From Centroberyx gerrardi (taxonomy: Eukaryota; Chordata; Actinopteri; Beryciformes; Berycidae), in NCBI RefSeq assembly GCF_048128805.1, contig NC_136001.1:5958001-6022000 (forward strand): DNA of 64,000 nt. The letters are read 5' to 3'. The position numbers and the translations under genes are program-made. Below are positions 1 through 12,081 of the stretch, in pieces; the first letter of the stretch is position 1, and the number at the start of each line of letters is the position of its first letter. Under the pieces are notes generated by a model. It had not been told where the DNA came from. It made no database searches and saw only the letters and a list, made by a program, of their open reading frames with translations.

Positions 1-225
1 GATATCATACGGATCCTCTGGGAAAACTGTCTCATTACTCATCGATGACATCATTGCAGTGTAAATATAAAGAGTTTCATTCCTAAATCCACCTTTAGAA
101 AAATGTGACACTAGAAAAACTCACTCTAGATTAGTATGGAGCTTATTAGCCATATTGAGCTTGTTACAAAGTAGTATCATCTGTGCTTTTTTAATATTGA
201 GATATAAATGAGATATAAATAATTC

Positions 226-492
226 TATCTACTACTACTATCATTACTAATACTATTACTACTGCTACTACTACTACTATTAATACTACTACTGCTAATA
301 CCGCTACTATTACTACTACTACTGCTAGTACTACTACTGCTACTATTATTACTACTACTACTACTACTACTAGTACTACTACTACTACTACTACTGTTAC
401 TATTACTACTGCTACTACTATTACGACTACTATTACTACTGCTAGTACTACTGCTACTATTACTACTACTACTACTGCAACTACTACTACTA
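226..492. repeat. Imperfect (ACT)n trinucleotide tract
   Basis: About 270 bases consist almost only of ACT/ATT/GCT triplets. It reads as poly-Ser on one strand and poly-Val on the other, which explains the long spurious open frames here. Confidence 0.95.
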
Positions 493-1069
493 TGAATAAC
501 AATATGAGTCAATATGAGCTATGGGCCCAGTTGGGGGTTGAAGGATTTCTCCCAACACATTCATTGAGGCTAACACCGAGCGAACTCGACCTACTCTGAA
601 AGCATTTTGGAGTGCTATTTCCATCTCTTAGCTGCTTTCAAAGCGGACCAGACAAAAGGGGATTTCTCGTCTGTAAACATGCCACAGTATGAGGCGCTGG
701 TGGAAAATCCCCCGTCAACATCTGTCTGTGAGATTATATGTTTTTTGTTTTTTTTTTTATGATCCGGTCAAACTGAACTGTACATCGCGGAGCCATCTGC
801 GCGTGTGTGAGCCGTCCAAGCTGCGTTGAAGCTGCCGACCAACCGCAATCTGACCCCCGTGACCCCGCCGGCACCCAGGGGTCAGCCTGTCACAGCCGAC
901 GGGCCGGAAGTCACCGTGGGGGCCATTGTTTCTGGATGAGGGTTATATGGAGGAGGGAGGAGGGAGGAAAGAGGAAGGGGGGGGGGGGGTCTTAAGAGAG
1001 GCATAAAACTGCCAGAGACATACAAGTGAAAAATAGCAATGTTAAACCGGCGTGGCAATCTCACAGAAA

Positions 1070-1556
1070 TGTAAGGAATGTAACAGTTAAATAAAGTGCC
1101 ATATGATTAAATTATGCAAAAAATACAGATAACTGTGACAAATCTCCTAAAATGTCTTCATTTGCATTCACTGATGCGTCTTAATTGGAGTTTCTGTGTT
1201 TTATGCGTGCACTGACCTGTCACTTTATCATGTGTCATGTATCATTAACAGAGATTCGGCTGTTTCAGGAATACAGATATCTGCATACGCTTTTCTGCAT
1301 TTCTGTATTCAGCTGTTACAGGAGCTGGGATACCTGTACGCAGATATATCTGTATTCCTGAAACAGCTGATTCAGTGTAAGCGATACATGATAGGTGATA
1401 TAGTGAAGGTAACTGTGAGGCAGTTGGTGTATGCACAAAACACAAAAACGCAATTAAAACACATCGATGAGTGCAAATGGAGACATTTTAGATACGTCCC
1501 GTATATAAAACGTACAGTTATGTGTATTTTTAATCACACGTTACATTCTGTATATG
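1070..1556. repeat. Fold-back (palindromic) element, MITE-like
   Basis: The sequence from about 1070 to 1290 returns as an imperfect reverse complement from about 1335 to 1556. The best-matched arm is around GCTGTTTCAGGAATACAGAT (near 1259), whose reverse complement lies near 1350-1370. Further out, AAATGTCTTCATTTGCA pairs with TGCAAATGGAGACATTT, and the outer edges pair as GAATGTAAC / GTTACATTC. A short spacer separates the arms. No coding capacity is visible, and I could not fix the target duplication. Confidence 0.75.
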
Positions 1557-1986
1557 CTGGCTGTATGTTAACCTACATTGGCTGCAAACGCGCGCAATGA
1601 AATCCATCGTCCCATCTGCATAACAAGGCCGCGGCTACCGCAGTTTAACATCGCATTGCATTTCAATAATGAGGCAGATCTGTGGACGGTTGATGATGAA
1701 ATATTAGAGGTGTGGTGGAGGTGTGGGGGGGGTGGAGGAGGAGGAGGAGGAGGAGGGTGGTGGCGGGGGGTCCAAGCTGATGCGGGGCAAGCATAAATTG
1801 TGTTAGCTACTCCATTGGAAGACAATGGAGGACAAGATGTTGTGTGTAGTGTCACCCACGTGCTTCTGCCACCGCTATTGTCTGCTCCCCCCCTTTCCCG
1901 AGGAGAGGAGAGATGAAGGGGTAAAAGGAGGAGGGGGGTGGGGGTGGGGGTGGAGGGAGAGGAGGGGGGTAGTTGACTGGGTTTGC

Positions 1987-2018
<32 letters not shown>

Positions 2019-2020
2019 CG
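1987..2020. repeat. (GT)n microsatellite
   Basis: This is a run of about 14 GT dinucleotides. Confidence 0.95.
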
Positions 2021-2138
2021 GGGATGCACAGACGGCTTGTGGTAATTTGATGTGTGTCCCCGGGGATGTTTGATGGATTAATGCTAAGCAGCTCCCTCTT
2101 CCAAAGCACCACCTGATCTTTGGGGCTCGTGCCCCACA

Positions 2139-2146
2139 TATAAAAG
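2139..2146 (+). promoter_or_regulatory. scrt2: TATA box of the presumed scrt2 promoter
   Basis: A clean TATAAAAG sits in a short non-repetitive stretch about 430 bases upstream of the scrt2 start codon. It is followed by a pyrimidine-rich region that would become the 5' untranslated region. That this box is used is inferred from position and motif only. Confidence 0.5.
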
Positions 2147-2179
2147 GCTGCAGTAGTGCTGAGCTCAGCTAGTCCAGAC

Positions 2180-2180
2180 A

Positions 2181-2231
<51 letters not shown>

Positions 2232-2285
2232 GCCTCTGTCTCTCCCTCGCCACTTTCTTTCTTCCTCTCCATCCTCCCTGTCCTC

Positions 2286-2328
<43 letters not shown>

Positions 2329-2336
2329 TGCTGCTT
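2180..2336. repeat. (CT)n-rich polypyrimidine tract
   Basis: Two long CT runs are separated by a mixed pyrimidine stretch. The tract lies between the TATA box and the scrt2 start codon, so it is probably transcribed as 5' UTR. Homopolymer T runs follow to about 2520. Confidence 0.9.
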
Positions 2337-2571
2337 TCACTACATTTTCTCTTTCTCTTCCCCTCTGGCATCGAGTCCTAACCGGGGGGGCAGATTTGTT
2401 TTTTTGTTTTTTTTTCCATTTCAATCCTCCATTTTGGTTTCTTTGGCCTTTTTCAAAAGGCCGTCTTGAAGCAGAGTGTATTTCTTTTTTTTTCTTGTCC
2501 TTTTTTTTTTTTTTTTTTTTGGTCTTTCCTAATTTTCTATGAGGCGTTAGCGTCAGTTTGCATCAGGGAAA

Positions 2572-2632
2572 ATGCCACGCTCCTTTTTGGTGAAGCAGCT
2601 GAAGGTTCATGATTTCTCCTCTTCCAACTACT

Positions 2633-2669
<37 letters not shown>

Positions 2670-5558
2670 CTGGGACGAGTCTTACACTGTGACACATGCC
2701 ATCACAGAGTCAGCCACCAACTTGGCGGTCCGTTTGACTGAAAATGGTGAGTTACCATCAATCCAAACTGTGTTTTACTGCTTCTATAGCCATTGTTCTG
2801 TGCATGTTGCAGTGTTTATTGTGATCAAACACGGAACTATTTTGTCCAAATTTGAGTGTTTTTGCGAGAGGCGGTGGATAGTTTTTGTCCTCTCGGAAAT
2901 AGGAGAAAAAGATCCAAAAACAACAGACGTGGATTCATGCATGCGGAGGGTTATGTTGCTGTCTTTGCCACCTAATCCCACCCCCCCCTCCTCCTGCAAA
3001 CCCCCAAACCCCCCACAGCCAGGGGTAGCCCCCCCCCCTCCCTCTCCCTCTCCCTCTTTCCTCCCTCCTCCCCATGCCTCAGGACTTTTGTTTTCTAACT
3101 CGGCGGATGCTAAATAGTATTCAGGTCACGCCGGCCCAATCAGCTTAATACCCGACCAGATCACACAGCGGCCTTTGGCTTTAATACTATTGTGTACATG
3201 CATGCATGATGTGTACATGTGTGCAGGCATTATAGGGTTATAGGAGCACAGTCCGATCGAAAGCCTTTGTGAGGTCCAACTGCAAAAAAAAAAAAAAAAA
3301 AAAAGGAGAAAGCAGATAGCCACATGGGGCCGGCTTGTCCTTAGATGGTGCAGTTGCCCTTGAGTGTCTCCTGTTATCATCCACCCCCCCCCACCCCCCC
3401 CACCCCCTTCCCCCTCTCTCCATCTCTCCATCTCTCCCTCGCTCTCCTCCATCTGATCCTACAGGATGTTAGATAGCCACAGGGGGTAGGATTGCAGCAA
3501 CACAATCCATATGTGGAGCGGCGAGAGGTGATGGAGCAGGGTTTTTAGAGAATGGGTATTGACTGGCCAAGAGAGAGTGCTGCAGGTAATTCAATAAAGT
3601 GCAACATGAGCAGTGCGTTCGCAGACAGTAGATTCTCATCCGCGGGACGTGTCTTCCAGAGACGGGGGGAGGCTGGGGACGCGTGCGCAAAAAGCCTTCT
3701 GTATGAACAGTATGTTTGGGTTCTTTTTTTTTTTTTTTTTTTTTCTCCTTCCTTGAGAAACATCCAAAGAAATGTGTGCTTTGAGCGGAGCAGAGCGGAA
3801 CCCCCCCCCCCCCCACCTCCCAACCCCCATCCCACCACCACCGCCAGCATCACAGATCTCGTGTTCGAGTTGGATCATTTGTCCCCCAGATTTAGGATGC
3901 CAGCTGTCTGCTTCCCTTTGTGTTGCGGGGAGGGGGCTCAATATACCATGCACTGCTGTCAAGATCAGACTCTAACCCCCCCCGCCCCAATCCCACACCG
4001 TCCCCCTTTACCCCCCCCCCCCCCCTTTCTCCATCGCCAAATCACACCCCCCACCTGTCACTCAATCTCCCCATTACCATACTCATGAACACTCTCAAAA
4101 ACGCCACAGATGGGGAATGATCTGATTAAAATGATTTAGTGATTGAGGGGATTTCACTGCTGAGACTCCCTGTTTTGCTTGCACACACCCCCCTCCTCCA
4201 CCCTCAGCCACCCACCCATCCACCTCCCCTCTCCAGCCCCCCCCCTCCACTTCCATCACAGATTTAGATGCGTTGCTTGCCAGTGGAGGCGGCGACAGGT
4301 GGATCGATCGGGAGCTCAACTATTGCAGTGTGACTGTTTTGTCAATGTCAGCGCGTATGACTTGTATTCATCTGCGATGGCCTTCCAGTTTTTTTTTTTT
4401 TTTTTTACGATAGCACTTGTTGGAGCCATTTGAGGTATTGATCGGTGCCAAAGACTCATTAATATTTCATTCACAAAGCTTGCTGAACCTGGCACTTACA
4501 AATGGCTTCCTGTATACGGTTTCTTATTGATTAAAGGTTTGCGGAAGAAGACCATTTTTTTTTTATCAGTGGTGTTCTTTACACATCAGGAGACTAAAAA
4601 AGACATATAGAGATCATGAAGACATGAGATATACATTCAGATGTTTCGCAGCTACAGTGAAAAAATCCTGCAAAAGAGTGTGTGTACAAAAGATCCCATC
4701 GCTTCCCATATTAAATGTCTCTGTCCCCTCCCAGGCTACATCCAGGATTACATCATCCCCTCGGTGTTGCAGAGCACAAAGGAGCCAGGCTCCAAGCAGA
4801 GGCAGACCGGGCTCTCCGCGGGGCCCCTGTACTCCCCTGGGAGCATCGGGGGCAGCGGGGGCGAGGAGTTCTCCGACCACGACATGGAGCATCCGGACAG
4901 CCCCGTGTCCAGCGCCACGGCCGAGTCGGACCCGCCGAGCCCCGAGTCCGAGGGCGGCGCCGTCGACGCCTTCCTGGTGTCCGACGGACGCTCCCGCCGG
5001 AGGGCCGACCAGAGGTGTCCCCGCAAGGGAGGCGGCCGATCGGACGGCAGCGAGGGAGCCGGCTCGGCGGACCGCGGCCCCGCCAAAGGGAAGTCCAAGG
5101 GGCGCCACGCGTGCGGCGAGTGCGGCAAGTGTTACGCCACGTCCTCCAATCTGAGCAGACACAAGCAGACGCACCGGAGCCTGGACAGCCAGCAGGCCAG
5201 GAAGTGTCCCACCTGCCACAAGGTGTACGTGTCCATGCCGGCGCTGGCCATGCACATGCTGACCCACGACCTGAGGCACGAGTGCGAGGTGTGCGGCAAG
5301 GCCTTCAGTCGACCCTGGCTGCTGCAGGGCCACATGAGGTCCCACACCGGAGAGAAGCCCTTCGCCTGCGCCCACTGCGGCAAGGCCTTCGCCGACCGCT
5401 CCAACCTGCGAGCCCACATGCAGACGCACTCGGCCTTCAAGCACTACGCCTGCAAGCGCTGCCACAAAAGCTTCGCGCTGAAGTCCTACCTGAACAAGCA
5501 CTACGAGTCGGCCTGCTTCAAGGGACAAGGAGAGGACGACTGCAGCTCTGAGGACTAA
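2572..5558 (+). CDS. scrt2: Scratch family zinc-finger transcriptional repressor 2
   Basis: The gene encodes a nuclear C2H2 zinc-finger repressor of the Snail/Scratch superfamily; in known vertebrates it is expressed in postmitotic neurons and binds E-boxes. Coding exons are 2572-2746 and 4735-5558. The donor is AATG|gtgagt and the acceptor cccctcccag, in phase 1, giving 332 residues (human SCRT2 about 307). The N-terminus [11 protein letters not shown] is the SNAG repression motif, which fixes the start. Residues 22-32 are a pure polyglutamine run. Residues 90-180 are acidic, Ser/Gly-rich and probably disordered. Five zinc fingers follow at about 183-205, 216-236, 241-262, 269-290 and 297-319; the last ends in His-x-x-x-x-Cys, as is usual for Scratch. 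Scratch2 rather than Scratch1 is chosen because tcf15 and csnk2a1 follow, as on human 20p13. The intron is rich in C and T homopolymers. Confidence 0.95.
2635..2667 (+). repeat. scrt2: Coding (CAG)11 repeat in scrt2 exon 1
   Basis: Eleven uninterrupted CAG codons encode a glutamine run just after the SNAG region. Pure repeats of this kind are usually length-polymorphic. Confidence 0.95.
2747..4734 (+). other. scrt2 intron, homopolymer-rich
   Basis: The intron of about 2 kb carries many runs of 8-20 C or T/A residues, for example around 3282-3304, 3725-3744, 3800-3814, 4011-4026 and 4389-4406. Its open frames are poly-Pro, poly-Gly or poly-Phe artefacts. I see no coding exon inside. Confidence 0.6.
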
Positions 5559-6565
5559 CCGGGAGATACAATATCTTTTTCATTTATTTTCTATTTACAC
5601 ACTTTTTCCAAGTTCGTATGAGTGAGGCGGCCATGTTGGAGAAAGGCTCGTCGGTTCTCAGACCGGTTCTCGCTCACTGGTTCTCACGTGCATGCATCTT
5701 CCTATTCCTGCCTTTTGATAGAAGCAATAACCTCACTTAAAATGATTGAATAGGGAATTAAGTATGAATATAAATTCATAAAAATGTCAGTATTGATCAC
5801 AAATGTAAATATTTTCTATTGTTTTGTATGAATTGAATTGCAATAATTTACATTTCAGTATTATTTTATATGCCAACTAGCTCTTAATTTACCTCAAACG
5901 CTTCCTAATTCACAAAATAATGTATTTGTGTATTTATTAATTTATTTAACTATTTATTTATCAATTTAGAAGATTATTTATTTATTTGTTGATGCATTTG
6001 TGAATTGAACATGTATTTATTAGAGCCATACATTGAATTTGTCGAAAACAAAAGCCAAAATATATTTCTGAGACAAAGTTTTCCTGTATCTGATCAATTT
6101 GGTAATGATAATGAAAATGCTGAAAATGAGAAAGTAGTGAAATGCCCCTTTTGCCCTTGCTTATAAATCTATGCACAAGATGAAACACTCCTTATATTTG
6201 AACATCTAGAATTGACCTACCTGACCAGTAAAAAACAGATACAATTAATTGACTATTTAGCACATACGCAAAATGTAATGCTCCATTAATTACTATTAAA
6301 GGATATTTTTCACTTAATTGTCTCTGCTCATTTCTAGCTCCTTGCCGCTACAAAGTAATCTATCATCAAAGTAAATATAAGCTGTAGCAGTCTTATGACA
6401 GAGGGAAGATTATGAAGGATGAGCTGTTTTATTGGGAAAAGGTGTGGGTTCGATTCCTGATCCCCCCCCCCCCCCCCCCCCCCCGCCACCCGCCACCCTG
6501 AAAAGGAATAAGCGGTAAAGACGGAAAATGTTTGAATGCTTCTAACACTGCAGTGCCACTCCTGA

Positions 6566-6579
6566 CCAGCAGAGGGGGC
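6566..6579 (+). promoter_or_regulatory. CTCF-like core motif
   Basis: CCAGCAGAGGGGGC matches the CTCF core consensus CCASYAGRKGGCRS at 13 of 14 positions. Binding is not shown by sequence alone, and fish repeats sometimes carry such motifs. Confidence 0.3.
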
Positions 6580-7253
6580 GACCGTGTAAACACTAACCCC
6601 CCAGTCTCTGGAGGTCGGGAATACACACACACAGAGTATTAATGTGTCAGTCAAAATCATCATATACAAAATGGTGGAAATCCACTGCAGGGTGTGTCAG
6701 CAGTGCCCAGTATCATGTCCTCTTCCCACCCAGCCATGTGTGGATCAGAGGTTCGTCTTGGCACAACGCTGCAGCCTGACCACAGGATGTCCACCGGGTC
6801 GGGTGTCATGAGAACCAGGCTGCTAGTCCAGACCAGACGGGGCTGAGCCCTCGGTGGCCCCCGGCCACCAAAGCCTCATGGGAAATGCAACTATGTGTCT
6901 CAGCGGAGCGGAGACTGGAGATGACTATTTTCGGACACAATGGCGTCCGTTCAAAACACATATACGCGCGCACACATGCACACACATCTATAGGGGAGAA
7001 CGGGGGAAGTTGAACCAGTGGGTTAAGATGAGCTACCCCTTGTATCTAGGCAACCATACGCAAAACGAGTCATGTAATCACATATTTAGGAAGAGTAATT
7101 CATTTCCCTGAATCCTCAGCACATGGAGAAAGTTGTAAGCGAGCCACGTCTAAAACTTTTGCTGTCACATGATTTCATCATGATAAAGACGTCATGATTC
7201 TTGTATATATTGTAGATGGAAGAAGATACATTTGAGGCTTTACTATTAGTTTA

Positions 7254-7565
7254 AGAATCAGAATCAGAAGTTTATTCGCCAAGTACAATGTACAAGGAAT
7301 TTCTCTTGGTGCAGGTGTCAACATAAAATCTAGTAAGAGTACGAAAAAAGAGAAAAATAAGAAAAAATGTAGGCAATATTAAAATCTAAAAAATATATAC
7401 AACACAAATAAAAATAAAGATATGTGCAATGAGTCATATACAGATATGTGCAATGGATGTTAAGTACAGTTACATTAGAGGATGAGTGATATGTACAGTT
7501 AAAGTGCAAGTGTACAAGCTGTTCAGGTGAAGGCTGAATAAGGTACAATATGAGGTCATACATTT
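7254..7565. repeat. Truncated LINE-like 3' end fragment
   Basis: AGAATCAGAATCAGAAG followed by TTTATTCGCCAAGTAC and CAAGGAATTTCTCTTGGTG is the widely dispersed fish repeat that reads 'gaatcagctttattggccaagta...caaggaattt'. A diverged relative starts at about 16602. Assignment to a retroposon 3' end is from general familiarity. Confidence 0.6.
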
Positions 7566-7588
7566 GGCATAACTGTATTCCGGATTAG

Positions 7589-7589
<1 letters not shown>

Positions 7590-7624
<35 letters not shown>
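7590..7624. repeat. (GT)n microsatellite
   Basis: This is a run of about 17 GT dinucleotides. Confidence 0.95.
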
Positions 7625-7625
<1 letters not shown>

Positions 7626-7791
7626 GTTGGGTAAAATGTGCCACTAGCTCTAGGGCAATTTGCCCCAAAAGATAAACTTTTTTTTTTAATGTGTTGTACT
7701 TCTAAAACTGTACTAGCTACAGAAAATGTTGCAATTTCCATGCATGCCCAATAACCTTAAGTATATATCATTATTGTTTGAAATAAATATA

Positions 7792-8018
7792 CACTGAACA
7801 AAAATATAAGCACAACATGCAACAATTTTCAAGATTTTACTTGGTTACAGTTCATATAAGAAAATCATTGGAGAGAAATTTGAGAGAAAGGTTCACTAAC
7901 AGGGATTGAAACAAAGATTTGACAGAAATAACCTTTTCATGGACAGTGAATGGGATATTTTAACTCATGAAACATGGGACCAAAACTTTACATGTTGCAT
8001 TCATATTTTTGTTCAGTA
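7792..8018. mobile_element. Short Tc1/mariner-type MITE
   Basis: The ends are inverted repeats: CACTGAACAAAAATATAAGC on the left and TCATATTTTTGTTCAGTA on the right, with CAACATGCAACA / TGTTGCA just inside. TA dinucleotides flank both ends (7790-7791 and 8019-8020), as expected for Tc1/mariner target duplication. At 227 bp with no open frame, it is non-autonomous. Confidence 0.8.
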
Positions 8019-10152
8019 TACATTTATTTTGCGGTAGTAGCACAAAATGTAAAAGGTGGCGCTTTTTTTACCCCTTTCTCCCCTACTGCCCAGTCTTTCG
8101 AAAAAAAAGGATATAGCCATAAAAACAAGCAATCATACCCTACTGTACATGCCGGCGAACATAAAACTTCCACAATGAACAAAGGAGTACAGCATCACTC
8201 CAGGTCAACACTACTTGCCAATCAACGCTGAGGATATGACCGCCGTGTCCAGCGCAGGCAGAGTGACCTCAGGGCCAAAACGGATGGGTCTTTTTATAGT
8301 CTCCTTTATCAAACCTCAGGCTGTCGCATCATGTAAGACGAGGTTTTACAGCCAACTTGTAGTTTTCTCCGGTGCGATAAACTTTGTTGACCTGTGAGAG
8401 GGCTCGGCTCTGCGGTCCCAGGCGACTTCGGAGGAAGCCGCCCGACGAGGGCCAGAGGAACTTCCGAGCTCAGCCCGGTGGACATTAAAGGCTGCGGTGG
8501 GCTTCTCCAAAAGAATCATCGCGTGTGAGTCGGCTTCCTGTGCCGCGGGGCTCGGCCTGATGTTCTGGCCGCGCGGGGGCCTTCGGGGGGGCCCCGGGGG
8601 AGATGATGACACACTAGTTTCGTCGGCCCCGGGATCGAGAGACACCTGCTTCTTTTAGATACCGCTCTCATAAAACAGCCTCGAGGTGTTTATTTTAGCT
8701 CTGATGTTGCCTTTTGCGGCCGTAAGTGTAAGACAAGAAAAATGTTCGCCTATAAAACTGGAATTTTCACATTTGGAACCTGGGACCTATCTTTCCCAGT
8801 GATGTCATTTCATAACAAAGGAGAATGCGGTGTGTTAAACCGGAGGTTTTTGTTGAGACGACTTTCGTATCGTCTTCAAACGAGAGGTGAAGCGACTCGA
8901 CAATGTGGCTGAGGCCATTTGTTGAACTTTTGCTGACACACCGTCCCACCTGCCTCGGTTGCTCAAACTGTCAAGAGCCGTGTAAGACGATCGGTGTCTT
9001 CAGGAGGGAAAGCAGGGGGGGAAAGGGGGGAGGGAGAGGGGGAGGGAGAGCGGTAGGATGGGAGGCCGAGTCTTATCTTGGGGTCACACTGGGGGGTCAA
9101 ATGAAAGATAATACTGTTGCTACTGTACTAGGGGCTACCTTGGCGTTTGGCTCTGCATGAAACACACCAACTCATTTACCCTGAGAGTTTTGGCGTGATG
9201 CATGAATATACCGTTTAGCCATCTTTTGGGTTAACTGAGGGTCAAAATACATGAACTGACACTGTCGTCTGTTCATCTCCATCGAGAACAATCAGGTCCG
9301 ATAAGCATTTTGTATAAAGACAATGAAATGTGTCATCATTATGTCCTTCGCTAGGGTCACAAAAGACTTTGGAAAATGTAGTGTCAGGTGAGGAAGATGG
9401 ATTTTTTTTTTTATCTGTCTACAGTTTGCCCGCTGCTAATCTTGAATATTGAAAAGTGTTGAGTAAGTATTTTGTCAAAATTTAAAGTAACAATCCGAGA
9501 CATTTTCAAAGAGGGACCCCCTCATAGCTGTGGAAAAGCTTTCATGAACTGCTGAGTCACTATTGTACAGTATGAATCAGCGATAGACAGTAGCAAAACT
9601 GACACTTATTTATATGAAAATGTTGCGGAATGTTACTTTAAAAGCAGCGTTGATATGAAACCGTGGCCGCGCGAACTCTGCGCTCTTCAGATTGTGGCTT
9701 CGACCTTTGCCGCATGCCATCCCCACCCCCTCACTCTCGTGTCACTCCTGTCACTCTCCACTATGCAGCATCTAATAAAGCAGAAAGGCAGAAATATCAT
9801 TAAAAAAAAAAAAAGCCATTCGCAGCAGGCTGCAGCTGGCTGTTAGGAGGAGGCCTGTTTCTCCCCGGCGCAGCTGTTTCTGATGAGCTCAGTGAGTCAA
9901 GTTATCTGACCACAGTCTCTCCCGGCAGCTCCCCCTCACAGGAGATAACACAGCATTAACGCTGACCGGCCAGACGCTCATCGCCTCGCCACTCAATACT
10001 GGAGTGGGGTATGGCGGTGGAGAGGGGTAGGAGGGGGGGGGTTATTGCCTGATGTCAGAAAAATTGCCGGATTACATCAAATCCTTCTCACTTTCACCGT
10101 CTGTGTTTGGTCTGGATTCGGATTCCATTCCGATCTGCTGTTTCTTTGTGAC

Positions 10153-10501
10153 TCTAATATATCAGTTTGCCGATATTGGTCTTTTATTAAAAATCAGATA
10201 TCAGCCAGTCAGTGTCAGCCACCTCTGATATGGCGGAGGTTCCGCCCTTTTTGCATGAACCGGCTTCAGGAGTGACAGGCTGTAAAACCTACAATGAAAC
10301 CTGCCTCACTCTGCTGACCTGGGGCTGCTGACCCACCTAAAAGAATTTCATTAGCATGGCTTTCAGTGGAGAGTTTTAGTGTCCCGTGACGGTCTAAATG
10401 CTGTTTCAGAGACTTTTCCACCCTGACAAAAATGCAATTTTGTGCAATTTTTGGCACAAAAACGGGCAAATTTAAAGATAACGAATATCGGCACACCCTA
10501 T
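10153..10501. repeat. TAGGGTTAGAC-family element, copy 1
   Basis: It shares the internal word TGGAGAGTTTTAGTGTCCC and the ends GCCGATATTGG / ATCGGCACACCCTA with the copies at about 17.8, 48.6, 50.3 and 51.9 kb. The left end is diverged. No coding capacity. Confidence 0.65.
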
Positions 10502-11870
10502 TATCTGTTGTCTCTTGAAAAAACCTTATTTATCAAACCTTAACATGTAGTACCAAATTCTCACTGAGTACCATTCTCACATCTTCCTTAACACACGTCC
10601 CACCCACCACACACTTCATTAGTTCTTTAATCACCTCAACAGGCTTTTAATGGCATTCCTTTAAGTTGGTGCAGGGTGTGTGTGTGTGTGTGTGTGTTGG
10701 GGGGGGGGGGGGGGGGGGGCGGGCAAAGTATTTACGGTTCCAAACTGTGAAGCAGTGGTGGTGCTGGGGGGAGAGAAAGTGCAGCGGGGTCGTGTTGCTG
10801 GCCGGCTGAGCGTGGTAAAACACCATGGTGTCCTGCTTTATGAGTGGAACCAGGTTCTGCACAGGTCGCCATTGTTGGTGCAGCTGAGCCCGGGGGGGTG
10901 GAGGGGGGGGGCAGGGGCCATCGATGCCCCGGTTTGATGTGTCGAGGGGTTGTGTTTGTGAAAACAGGCCCTTTGATGACACTCTCTCTCTCTTTCTCTC
11001 TCTCGCTCTCCTTCCACCAGTCCCTCCCTCCCTCCAGCAGGACCAGTCAATCTGGAAGCCATTTGCTTGGTTTCCACAGAGAAAGTTCAGGCTTGATCAC
11101 CTCCAGCATCTGCTGAGTGTTTATTTACCCACAGCACTTAACCCATTAGACAAACTGAGGCAGGGCTCACTGTAGAGCCACCGCTCACGTTGGCCCTCTG
11201 ACAGGAGCCGGCGCTGGGTCCACTGTGCTTTCGTAATTAGCATGTATCTTGTACTTCTTCTGTGAGATGCTGAAGGCATATTGCTTTACTCAATAGTTGT
11301 CAAAGTTAAGTTGTTTGGCCTATACCCAAAACTGATTTTGAAGGGAAGTGCAAAATTTGAAAGGACATCCCAAAGCACTGACCTACACTAGATGTCTGTA
11401 AGGTATTTTATAAAGGGGCGTCAATCCCCTAAACCCCTAAGGCTCGGCAAAGACATGGCATCTAATGTCATTTGCCACCAAAACTTAGTAGGCTACTTCA
11501 CTTATTTGGATTGCATGTCTACTCTGCGGACAAAGTGGAGCAATGACTGATGACTGATAAGATATTATTATTTGGTCAGTGTGATACATTATTACACAGG
11601 TAAACTATCAGCTCAGAGGGAACACTGGTCCTGAATTCTCCCTGATGTGATTTTTACGTATGGCTTCTTAACAGATTTCTCTTGATCTCTGCGCTCCACG
11701 ATAAGAATAAGACCCCATTTGGACTGACTCAGCCTAAGGTATGGCAAGTGTCCACACCTTTTTATACCCAATTGACGCCTATGATTTTATAAGACCAAAA
11801 CATTTGGGAGGATGGGAGCCCCTGCATGTCCTCAACCCCTCCCCTTACTGCTGAGGGCTACTGTGTCTGC

Positions 11871-11878
11871 TATAAGAG
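11871..11878 (+). promoter_or_regulatory. tcf15: TATA-like box upstream of tcf15
   Basis: TATAAGAG lies about 210 bases upstream of the tcf15 start codon. Its use as a core promoter is inferred from position. Confidence 0.35.
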
Positions 11879-12081
11879 CCCTCCCAGAGAGGATGACTAC
11901 CAGACTGGACCATCCTGAGGAAGTGTCAAAACAATCTGGTAGTATCTGAAAGGGACTTCTGCAGGCGTAACACTGCAGCTGCAGCGACATTTACGCACGA
12001 CTCTTGCCTGCATGCAGCTGTAGGCTATTTAACAAATACCAAGGGATTGATTTTCCCCAGTGAAACCTTACTTTCTCTGTC

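Larger units (their letters stand above)
1..2130. other. Intergenic DNA upstream of scrt2
   Basis: I see no credible protein-coding exon here. The open frames are products of low-complexity sequence. The stretch holds a long ACT trinucleotide tract near its start, a fold-back repeat at about 1.07-1.56 kb, purine/pyrimidine tracts of (GGA)n type around 1.72-1.97 kb, and a GT microsatellite just before the presumed scrt2 promoter. Confidence 0.6.
5559..11870. other. Intergenic region between scrt2 and tcf15
   Basis: No credible exon was found in about 6.3 kb. It begins with the AT-rich presumed scrt2 3' UTR (to about 6.3 kb). It then contains a C homopolymer near 6463-6484, a LINE-like fragment, a GT microsatellite, a Tc1-type MITE, a G homopolymer near 10700 and a copy of the TAGGGTTAGAC-type element. 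In human, SRXN1 lies between SCRT2 and TCF15; I looked for it and saw nothing resembling it. The unique segment at about 8.2-9.7 kb is free of obvious repeats and could hold regulatory DNA. Confidence 0.5.

Noticed and set aside
191-512. Long open frames on the minus strand (poly-Val, poly-Ser)
   Set aside because: They are translations of the ACT trinucleotide tract and have no splice or start context.
1568-2542. Several long open frames rich in Pro, Ser/Leu or Arg/Glu
   Set aside because: They arise from GGA, GT and CT repeats upstream of scrt2.
8346-8645. GC-rich minus-strand frame of 99 codons
   Set aside because: It has no recognisable domain and no matching exon on either side; the GC content alone explains the lack of stops.
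5559-11870. Possible srxn1 gene expected from human gene order
   Set aside because: No sulfiredoxin-like motif was found in any frame, so it is not reported; it may lie outside the window or be lost.
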